This document shows positions 25,342 to 33,897 of a stretch of DNA of 64,000 nucleotides, piece after piece. The stretch comes from Scylla paramamosain (lineage: Eukaryota; Arthropoda; Malacostraca; Decapoda; Portunidae), in assembly GCF_035594125.1 (NCBI RefSeq), contig NC_087163.1, positions 835,001 to 899,000 of the forward strand. The letters are read 5' to 3'. Under the pieces are notes generated by a model that had not been told where the DNA came from, did not search any database, and worked only from the letters and a program-made list of their open reading frames with translations. How positions within the stretch are numbered: position 1 is the first letter of the stretch; each line of letters begins with the position of its first letter. The translations under genes were made by a program, and so were the position numbers.

Positions 25342-25840
25342 TCAAGGTTCTCTATGAACAAAGCCCATGTTTTTCACACTGAAAGGGACTGATAGATTTG
25401 TAGATACAATATATGAGCAATCTATATTTCTTGAACCTCTTAGCAAATACCTCCTAAATCTGCCTTCTTGCATATGACTGATGTTCAATATGAAGGGCAG
25501 CCTTCTGGCCCAAACATAAATTGTGAATTGCTGGCAGCCAGGTCTTGTGGTGGGGAAGGGCTGTTTCCAACAATACATTCCCAGCCAACACCACAGGTTC
25601 AGGCTGAAGCTTTTCATCTTGTGTGACTGTCAGACAGGCTACATATAAGACAATCCTGAATACAGCAGGATCATTGATTTGATTCCACAACCAAGTGTAG
25701 GGCCAAGTACACAGATCATGACAATGCTGCTCAATGACTATCTTGACATATGGCAAATTGTCTATGTTGATAATTGGTACCCTAGTCTGATTGGTGTCAG
25801 CTTCCACAAGACTGCCAGCATCTATAGCACTGTCAGACAT
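25342..25840 (-). other. Orphan open stretch, possible degraded mobile or viral-like gene
   Basis: The minus strand is open for 128 codons (25840-25454). An overlapping frame continues to 25342, as expected if one longer coding sequence suffered a frameshift near 25450. Composition is complex rather than repetitive, with several Trp and Cys residues (such as CTWPYTWLWNQIND). I do not recognise the family. No splice sites, terminal repeats or partner genes help assign it. Confidence 0.25.
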
Positions 25841-26058
25841 GAGTCATAACAATGTCATTTTTAATTCTAAGCAATCAATATCTTGCAACTTTATGGATGG
25901 ATAAAGGGGAGGTAAATCTTTTCCCTAACATCCACATACCAAGCTATGAAATGCTACATCAACAGAATGACTAGAGAGTAGATTGGGAAGCCTGTGGCAC
26001 AATTAGGTAATGACAATAGCACAACTTAATTTCAAGAGTGAAAGACATAAGAACATAA

Positions 26059-26091
26059 AATAATAATAATAATAATAATAAACATCAATTG

Positions 26092-26129
<38 letters not shown>
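26059..26129. repeat. (TAA)n followed by a 38-base A run
   Basis: TAA repeats at about 26059-26081 are followed by poly(A) at 26092-26129. This could be the tail of a retroposed element, but I cannot identify its body. Confidence 0.7.
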
Positions 26130-26131
<2 letters not shown>

Positions 26132-26304
26132 AATGAAAACAAAAACAGCAAAAAAAGATAATAATCATCATTAGGCCCTGTGGATGATGAGGGTGGTAGA
26201 GGCAGTGGTGGGTTTAATAATATTGTTACTGATAAATCCTGTTGTCTTATATTATAATTCTTTGGCTACACAGTAAAAATATAGATTTGAAAATATACTT
26301 TGTA

Positions 26305-26479
26305 AACCTCAGTAACTTCCACTACAGCCTGTTAAACTAGAACCATGAAAACACCCTTGAAAACCCCAGTAACTTCCACTACAGCCTGTTAAACTAGAAC
26401 CATGAAAACACCCTTGAAAACCCCAGTAACTTCCACTACAGCCTGTTAAACTAGAACCATGAAAACACCCTTGAAAACA
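26305..26479. repeat. 57-bp minisatellite, three copies
   Basis: The unit includes CAGTAACTTCCACTACAGCC and GAACCATGAAAACACCCTTG. The copies are nearly identical and the period is exactly 57 bp, so the minus strand stays open with a 19-residue repeat. Confidence 0.92.
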
Positions 26480-27189
26480 CACACACAGGCAACCCCCTCC
26501 CGGCCACACGGACACACACACACAAAACAGAAAATTTACCTCAAAACACTTGCAAAAACAGCCCCAAAACATCTCCAATACACCCCAAAACACACAAGCA
26601 GGGGAGTGTAGTGAATTAATAAGTGAAAGAAAGCAAGAAAGTGTAAAGGAACAGATGATAATGAAAAAAAAGTGATTTAAATGAGATTGTCAAGATGTTT
26701 TGATGGTTTATGGTAAGGAAAATGATAGAATGGGTTTGTAATGATGACAGAAAGGAATGAATAAGAGGGAAAAGTAAAGAAATGGGGAAAGAAAAAAGAA
26801 AATGATGCTTTACCCACAATGCACCTCTCTTTAACCACATTCAGAGACACAAGGAAATACAAACAAATAACAAAACAAGCAAACAAAGAAAAAATGAAAG
26901 AAAAAAAAAGAAGATAAGCAAAAATTATACGAAAACAAAAAAAATGTACATAATTAAAAAAATAAATAAAAGAGAGACACTAAGAATAAATTATTGAACA
27001 CACACACACACACACAACACAGGCAGCGATTCCTGGAAGAAGACAGCAAAGAATATTATGTTAGCCACAGGGAGAGTGAGTGCGTAGACAGCCGAGGCCG
27101 CGAATCACCCAGCGGGAGAACGTGGCCCCCACAGCTGGCCCGACGGTGAAGCCTATGCTGAATGCCACGCCGATCAGTGCCTGTGGGTT

Positions 27190-27232
27190 GAGGGGAGGTT
27201 AGGGGAGGTTAGGCTGGTTAGGTTAGGTTAGG
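27190..27232 (-). repeat. Short TTAGG-type array at a 3' splice site
   Basis: On the gene strand CCTAACCTAACC units run straight into the acceptor CTCAACCCACAG before the MFSD10-like exon at 27180. Confidence 0.7.
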
Positions 27233-27329
27233 GCACATTGACAACACACCACAATATAAATAAGAAATAAAATAATGCACAAGAAAATAAAAAGCTAAAA
27301 AAAGTAAACAAACAATATATTCAACACCA

Positions 27330-27570
27330 CCACAACACCTTTAAACACCCTCAAAATACCCCAAAATACACAAAAACATCCCAGAACACTCCAAAAACAC
27401 ACCAAAATACTCAAAATACCCCAAAACACACAAAAGCATCCCAAAACATTCCAAAAACACACTAAAACACCCTCAAAATATCCCAAAAACACTATAAAAC
27501 ATCCCAAAACATTCCAAAAACACACCAAAAGCCTCAAAATACCCCAAAACACCCAAAAAACACCTGAAAA
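27330..27570. repeat. Degenerate AAAACACCCCAAAACA-type low-complexity repeat
   Basis: Irregular A/C-rich units (CCCAAAACA, CCAAAAACAC) repeat across the stretch. The same motif, complemented, fills 42930-43560. The region lies between MFSD10-like exons on the minus strand. Confidence 0.7.
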
Positions 27571-28025
27571 TATCCTCAGAACAATGAAAGGGAATAAAAC
27601 ACAAAATAACAATAACAAAAAAAACAAAAAACAAGAAAACAAGCTGCAATATAGAACAGCAGGAACACAAACACACACACACACACCCTACAAACAAACA
27701 AACAAAAAATAAATAAATAGATAACAGGATAAAAAAAATTGAAAAAAATAACAATAAAACCAAACTAGAAATCTATAAACCAATACAAAACACAACACAC
27801 CCACATACCACCAAAACAAGACAAAGTGGAACCTTGCAGGGACGCCGATGATATGCTGGTAATAAGTAACACAGGAGAGCAGAGAGGAATACAAGCCGCT
27901 GGACTCGTGCTTGGAGTAACAGTTGAGGAGAGCAGGAGACAGAGGCACCATAACCGTGAAGCCGAGCAGGTCCAGGATCAGACTGCCGAATACCACCTTG
28001 CTTGTCCGCGCGTTCCTCTGTGGGA

Positions 28026-28270
28026 GTTATGTTAGGTTAGGTTACGTTGGGTTGGGTTAAGTGAGGTTAGGTTAGGTTAAGTGAGGTTAGATTAGGTTAA
28101 GTTAGTTTATGTTAAGTTAGGTTAAGTAAAGTTATGTTAGGTTAAGTTATGTTAGGTTAAGTTAGGTTAGGTTAAGTTAGGTTATGTTAGGTTAAGTGAG
28201 GTTAGGTCAGGTTAAGTTAGGTTAGGTTAGGTTAAGTTAGCATATGTTAGGTTAGGTTAGGTTAAGTGAG
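28026..28270. repeat. TTAGG-type interstitial telomere-like array
   Basis: GGTTA/GGTTAAGTTA units on the plus strand (CCTAACC on the MFSD10 sense strand), degenerate, ending just before the acceptor of the exon at 28017. Confidence 0.9.
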
Positions 28271-28654
28271 ATCTTTTTTATCTTTTATTTTTTTTCTCAG
28301 TATATTTTTCTTATTGTATTTAATTGCCTTTTACCAGTGTCCCTCCTATATATACAAAAAATAAAACAAAATAAATAAATAAATAAAGTAAAACAACATT
28401 TTTTACAACTTGCATTGAGGCAGTGTTGCATGAGCCTTGAGTGACAAATATTGCAGCGTGTTGACAACCAAACACTTTACATCTCAGCTTAGCAACACAC
28501 ACCAACACATCACCCTGCTCACCTTCTCCTTGATGTCCGCAGCCTGTTCTGCCCCTCTGTCCCTGCCGTCCACCTCACCACCGCTGCCACCGCCACCGCC
28601 ATCCCTGCCGCCAACCTGCTTGCCGGATCGGAGGGTTGCCATTGCTCTGAAAGT

Positions 28655-29060
28655 TATGTTAGGTTAGGTTAAGTGGGGCTGTGGGAAGAGGATGTAGGTT
28701 AGATTAGGTTTGGTTAGGCTAGGTTTGGCTATACTTTGTTAAGTTAGGTGAGGTTAGACTAGGTTAGGCTAGGCTAGGTTATGTTAGGTTTGGCTAGGCT
28801 TCGTTAAGTTAGGTGAGGTTATGTTAGGTTAGGTAAGGCTTGGCTAGGTTAGGCTTGCTTAGGTAATGTTTGGCTAGGTTATAATTGCTTAGGTTATGTT
28901 AGGTACAGTTTGGTTAGGCTAGCTTGGGATTAAGACACGAGATAGCCAGTCTTGGGGAGGTGGAAGCACCAGACAGAAGTTAGGGTAGGCTTCTTTGGGT
29001 TAGGCTTGGTTTGGTTAGGGGCAGCTGAGGAGTGTGAAGCTCCACCACATTAGGTTAAAT
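28655..29060. repeat. TTAGG-type degenerate array upstream of the MFSD10-like start exon
   Basis: GGTTAGGTTA-like units, interspersed with GGCTAGGTTTGG variants, begin within about 10 bases of the acceptor-like CTTTCAG that precedes the start codon, and thin out towards 29060. Confidence 0.85.
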
Positions 29061-29229
29061 TTGAGGTAATATTTTAGTCATTTTCTCTCTCACCACCAAA
29101 ATTTTCCCACTGTGTAAACTTTGTTAATATTTTTTATCTGAAGGCTACAAAACACATCACTCGCTTTCCATCCCAGACCCCTAAACACCACCCCTTTCTT
29201 CCTTCCTTAGCATCAGCCAGCCAGCCTCT

Positions 29230-29436
29230 TTGGACTTAAATGAAGGAAACTTTTAAACACGTAGATATAATATAACATTTTCTTCTTCACACACACACAC
29301 ACACTGCTTCCGTGACGTGGGAGAGTGAGGAAGAGCGAGAAAGTTTTATCACCAGCTGGAAGGAAACTACCGCTTTGTTTACATCTGACAAGAGAAAACG
29401 CGGCTGTCACTTCTGTCAACGGGTAACTAATACAAA

Positions 29437-29533
<97 letters not shown>

Positions 29534-30001
29534 CATATAACCATTTTATACTCAAGATAATAAAAGACAGCAAGCGTTTAATTATTAATTTTCCAACTTT
29601 CTTCACTTGCCTAAACTTTCTTCCACACTGCTGGTGGTGATGGTGGTGGTGGTGGTGGTCTTCCTGCTTCCCTATTTCGTCCCTCTACATTTGTATCTTA
29701 AAAGAAAAAAAGATCGTATTACTGAATCAACACCAATGAACACTTAACCTTACCTAACCTAAAGTGTACCTCTGTTTTTACCCTCTACCCATCACTACAA
29801 CCTCCAGTACCTTCCCCTGCTAGGACTCCAACACCACAACACCTCGTACAGACCCAGACATCCCACACACGTGCATCTAGAAGCTTCATACATCACAACA
29901 CACGCTATAACACCCCTGACACGCTTCTACTATCACAGTCCCCCCTTAAACACTCCAGAACCTTTTATTTTACCTCCAGCACACCACTTCTACCCTCAAA
30001 G
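29230..30001 (-). repeat. Inverted copy of the end of the 11.7-kb unit
   Basis: The sequence is the reverse complement of about 43580-44465 (and 55330-56195), including the (GGT)n/(CCA)n, (GA)n/(CT)n and TTATTATCTTGAGTATAAAA landmarks. Homology stops at 30001, where the MULE terminal repeat starts, and near 29235, where the MFSD10 upstream sequence begins. Confidence 0.9.
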
Positions 30002-31766
30002 GTTTACAGTCACTCCGGCCCCTAGTTACACCGGCCCTCAGTCACTGCGGCCCCCAACCCTAGTCACTCCGGCCTACCACCCTAGTCACTCCGGCCTACC
30101 ACCCTAGTCACTCCGGCCCACTAATTATACTAAGTTATCTAGAAAGAATATATAGTAACAGGCTCTCTCTTTTATTAAATAATTACGCAGTATAGTCATA
30201 CACATACACAATAACTATGTAATACTATGTAACCTTGAAAGAATATATAATAACAAAAATAACCAAACAATGCTCACCACACCCTGACCACAACATGGGA
30301 GCGCTGACTGGCTTTATCAGGCAGTCTACTGATACTAAAATATTTCTGTATACAAAAGTATGTGTCTAAAAGTAAAAAACAATTCAGGCAGTCTACTGAT
30401 ACTAAAATATTTATGTATACAAAAGTATGCGTCTGAGTAAAAAAAAACAAGATTATATTACAAACTAAACACTGGGTCCGCTTAGCCTGGAACATGCTTT
30501 TAATAATTGGTCAGTGGTGAGGTCATGTTGTTCATACTTGTTCCATAGTGAAAATATTCGTCCCTGTAGAGATCGGTATTTTCGTCTCTGACAACGAGCA
30601 AGTTTTCCGTCCTTGACCAGACGCACTTGGACCTGTACATTTTTGGCTTCTTTGAAAAGTAAGGGAACCAGCACATAAAAAGGAATATGGGAAGAGCCTG
30701 CACTACCATTCAAACGTCTATGATAACCTTCTACATCATTATTCGTGCGAATGCTCTGGCCAAACACTGTCCATTCACTTGGTGACCAAAACCCACTTAT
30801 CCATGTTTCTCTCATGTACGTTGTTAAATCTTTAATTGGGCCAGCAGGAAGGCGTGATTCAAGGTGATCAAATGTTGATGTAATATGTTCATGTGGGAGA
30901 AAGGGAAGAGCCATTAACTGTTTTAGGTAATCTTGAGTGGGACGATGATTCAAGTATGGAACCGCCAATCCTAACGCCTGAATCTTCCTCCAGACTGCCT
31001 GATTCCAATGAAATGCACAGCCTTGCAACTTTGCAACTGGAAATAATTTCCTGACTACTGACCACAAAGCCATTTCGAAGTCCATCACGATCTTTTCCAC
31101 TTTACACTCCTGAATTATTGCTAAAATAGAATTCAATACCTTTCTGTAGTCTCTCTTTCTTTTCCCTGACATAAGGATGAAAGCTAAGGGGACTTGTTTT
31201 ACATTACCTTCGCTTCCCTTAACGAAGGCATGGACTCCAAATAGCTGTTGAAACGGGGCTCGTACTACACGAAATGTGGCATCTAAATACCATGTCCTTG
31301 CCTTCTTCAACAAGGCAAGTTGGTCTGCAGTGGCAAATACTAAGTGTCTTGCATCATCTAGAATAATATCTTTCTGGAGGAATTCATTCGGAATGTGATC
31401 AACTACCAATTCAAAATCCAATGAATTAGGTTCAACAGGTCTATCTTTCTGTCTTATACGGTTAACATTACGAGATAAATAGACTGGATTTACAAAAGCA
31501 TTATCACTTCCTTCTGTCTGCCTCATGGCACGGTCAAGAAAAGTCGTTTTGTGTTCGAAACAAGAAAAGTCGTTTTGTGTTTCGAAAACCTCGGTACCTC
31601 AACTCCGAGGAAGGAGACACCGTTAACGACTATTATCTATTACGCAAACTCATATAGCTAGTATGTTTTGTAGTAGCAGTATGGTAGTAGTAGTAGTAGT
31701 AGTAGTAGTAAGTTTCTACCTCCACTATCATAATCGTTATTATCATTATTAATATTATTATGGAGG

Positions 31767-31837
<71 letters not shown>

Positions 31838-32049
31838 TCAGGTTGTTGTGACTTGACCCACCTTTTACCAGACCTTTCTTTTTCTTATTGGCCCATATTC
31901 ATATTGTGCGTAGGAGTTGAAGAGTATTTATACTTCGTAAATAATCCGAAAAGTGATAATTAAGGCAACACCCTTCTGTCCACCAAGGGTTCAGTTAAAT
32001 TATACACAAATGCTACTTTTCAAATAAAGAATTGCTGCAAAATGAAGTG

Positions 32050-32090
<41 letters not shown>

Positions 32091-32431
32091 ATAGGACATA
32101 CGTGATAAGAGTAGGTGTTTTATTTATTGTTTATTGCATATATATGGCTTCATTCCGCCAGAGAATGGCGCTCTAGCCTCCATAGACATTACAAATGTAC
32201 AATAAAAGTTGTTAAAAAGTAAACTACAACTAGGTAAATACACACACACACACACACACTCAAACAACCCAACAATATAATTATATTGCTAACTTTACAC
32301 ACGTGCGTGCCGCCAGGGAGGCCGGAGTGACCTGGGTCGAACGCGGGGGAGGCCGGAGTGACCGGGGCCGGAAAAACTAGGGGCCGGAGTGACCGGGGCC
32401 GGAAAAACTAGGGGCCGGAGTGACTTGCTAC
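30002..32431 (-). mobile_element. MULE (Mutator-like) DNA transposon
   Basis: Both ends carry GTCACTCCGGCCCCTAG pointing outwards (from about 30009 on the left, to 32424 on the right). Further GTCACTCCGGCC copies stack inside each end, so the termini are inverted arrays. The interior holds a transposase on the minus strand. An internal tandem duplication of about 67 bp lies at 30318-30450, and (AGT)n, (GA)n and (CA)n tracts lie at 31688-31710, 31769-31834, 32053-32089 and 32239-32259. The bases flanking the two ends do not match, so no target duplication of 8-11 bp is visible. The left flank belongs to the inverted unit arm and the right flank to an MFSD10-like exon. Confidence 0.8.
30465..31526 (-). 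CDS. MULE transposase
   Basis: 353 codons without a stop. The DDE-type catalytic core is visible: D82 in WYLDATF, D149 in VMDFEMA and E266 in TNNDVEGYHRRLN, with the conserved CxxH at C170/H173 (GCAFHW) between the second and third acids. This enzyme cuts and pastes MULE elements at their terminal repeats. The family often has an N-terminal zinc finger (FLYWCH or WRKY-like). None is clear here, and a 26-bp tandem duplication around 31530-31580 disrupts the upstream frame, so the protein is probably N-terminally truncated although its core is intact. The start is the first ATG after that disruption. Confidence 0.85.
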   Translation of the reverse strand: MRQTEGSDNAFVNPVYLSRNVNRIRQKDRPVEPNSLDFELVVDHIPNEFLQKDIILDDARHLVFATADQLALLKKARTWYLDATFRVVRAPFQQLFGVHAFVKGSEGNVKQVPLAFILMSGKRKRDYRKVLNSILAIIQECKVEKIVMDFEMALWSVVRKLFPVAKLQGCAFHWNQAVWRKIQALGLAVPYLNHRPTQDYLKQLMALPFLPHEHITSTFDHLESRLPAGPIKDLTTYMRETWISGFWSPSEWTVFGQSIRTNNDVEGYHRRLNGSAGSSHIPFYVLVPLLFKEAKNVQVQVRLVKDGKLARCQRRKYRSLQGRIFSLWNKYEQHDLTTDQLLKACSRLSGPSV

Positions 32432-32436
32432 CGGCG

Positions 32437-33404
32437 GCAGCGATGGCGGTGGCGGCAGCAGTGGTGGTGAGGTGGACAGCAGGGACAGAGGGGCACTACA
32501 GGCTGCGGACATCAAGGAGAAGGTGAGCAGTGTGTTGTGTTGGTGTGTGTTGCTAAGTTGAGATGCAATATTTGTCACTCAACACTCATGGAACACTGCC
32601 TCCATGCACAAGTGTGTCGGGAAAATTATTTAAAGTCGTAAAAATGTTCTTGTTTTACTTTATTTATTTATTTATTCATTTTGTTTTTATTTTTTGTATA
32701 TATAGGAGGGACACTGTTTAAAGGCAACAAAATACTATAAGAAAAAAATACTGAGAGAAAATAAAAGATAAAAAAGACCTCACTTAACCTAACCTAACCT
32801 AACCTAACTTAACCTAACTTAACATATGCTAACTTAACCTAACCTAATATATGCTAACTTAACCTAACCTAACCTAACCTCTTTTAACCTAACCTAACTT
32901 AACCTAACCTAACCTAACCTAACATATGCTAATTTAACCTAACCTAACCTAACTTAACTTAACCTAACCTAACCTAACTTCTTTTAACCTAACCTAACTT
33001 AACCTAACTTAACCTAACCTAACTTAACCTAACCTAACATATGTTAACTTAACCTAACCTAACCTAACCCAACCTAACCTAACTTAACCTAACCTAACCT
33101 AACATATGCTAACTTACCCTTACCTAACATATGCTAACCTAACCTAACTTAACCTAACCTAACCTCACATAACCTAACCGAACCTAACACCCGCAGAGGA
33201 ACGCACGGACAAGCAAGGTGGTATTCAGCAGTCTGATCCTGGACCTGCTTGGCTTCACGGTGGTGCTGGCTCTGTTTCCTGCTCTCCTCGACTATTATTC
33301 CAAGCACTACTCTAGCGGCTTGTATTCCTCTCTGCTCTCCTGTGTCACGTATTACCAGCACATCATCGGCGTCCCTACGAGGTTCCACTCTGTCTTGTTT
33401 GGTG
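32437..33404 (+). pseudogene. MFSD10-like exons 1-2, unit copy 1
   Basis: About 85 bp of the start exon remains (to 32522, ending ADIKEK with donor GTGAGC). Its ATG-bearing half is replaced by the end of the MULE, and an in-frame TGA lies just upstream. Exon 2 at 33197-33404 is intact (RNARTSKVVF...FHSVLFG, 208 bp, GT/AG borders). No later MFSD10 exon follows: within the next intron, near 33530, the sequence switches to kinase-gene DNA. With no start and no downstream exons this is a gene fragment. Confidence 0.75.
32782..33193 (+). repeat. TTAGG-type array (CCTAA strand), unit copy 1
   Basis: Degenerate AACCT/AACTT units with recurrent ACATATGCTAACTT variants, ending in the acceptor CACCCGCAG of the exon at 33197. 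Confidence 0.92.
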
Positions 33405-33897
33405 GTATGTGGGTTTGTTGTGTTTTGTATTGGTTTATATATTTTCAGTTTGTTTTTATTATTTTTTTTTTTTCAATTTTTTTTTATCCTATTATCTATT
33501 TATTTATTTTTGTTTGTTTGTTTGTTTGTAGGGTGTACCATGTATTTTTTAAGGTTTGTATTGAGGCTGCTCACTCATACAGTACAAATTTAGCTGCAAC
33601 ATGGGTGATCTGAACTAAGCTGGTCATCCTCTCTCTATACCTGTTCTTTTATTCACTTTCCTTCATCCTTTGCTTACCAGTCTGTAAATGAGAAACAGGA
33701 ATGGAGGTAGAAATACCATCCTTTCATATTTTCCTTTGAAAGATTACCTTGAAGTCATGTTGTGTCTTTAGTAGTAGTGGTTGTGACCTAATGACCAAGT
33801 GGGTTATACTGATGCAACTTTTAGATACATTTAGAAAGAAAAAAAAATTGATGTGGTTTGGTTGTAATAAGTGGTAATTCCTTTTTTTTCCTGACAG

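Larger units (their letters stand above)
27020..28646 (-). pseudogene. MFSD10-like major facilitator transporter, broken inverted copy
   Basis: The start exon is 28646-28523 (ATG at 28642-28640, 40 codons, Gly-rich, ending ADIKEK, donor GTGAGC). The next exon is 28017-27809 (RNARTSKVVFGSLILDLLGF..., the first membrane span of MFSD10). A later exon is 27180 to about 27020 (ALIGVAFSIGFTVGPAVGA, then after a frameshift FAASAVYALTLPVANIIFF). MFSD10 is a membrane-bound organic-anion transporter of the MFS family. Defects: a one-base insertion in a T run near the end of exon 2 (209 bp against 208 in the other copies), a frameshift around 27090, and no exon for the segment between the VLFGG and ALIGVAF regions. 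Sequencing errors could explain the single-base events but not the missing middle. Confidence 0.75.

Noticed and set aside
26305..26479. CRISPR-like array
   Set aside because: Three contiguous 57-bp units without spacers in a eukaryotic intergenic region; a plain minisatellite.
27295..27763. Hydrophobic minus-strand frames suggesting a membrane protein
   Set aside because: They are translations of A/C-rich low-complexity repeat, rich in Phe-Leu-Val by composition. The true MFSD10-like exons lie beside them.
32782..33193. Chromosome end or true telomere
   Set aside because: The arrays are short, degenerate, repeated at several places and embedded between exons, so they are interstitial.
33197..33613. 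MFSD10-kinase fusion protein in the units
   Set aside because: The MFSD10 exon ends in phase 1 and the next kinase exon starts in phase 0, so splicing them would shift the frame. No start exon exists either.
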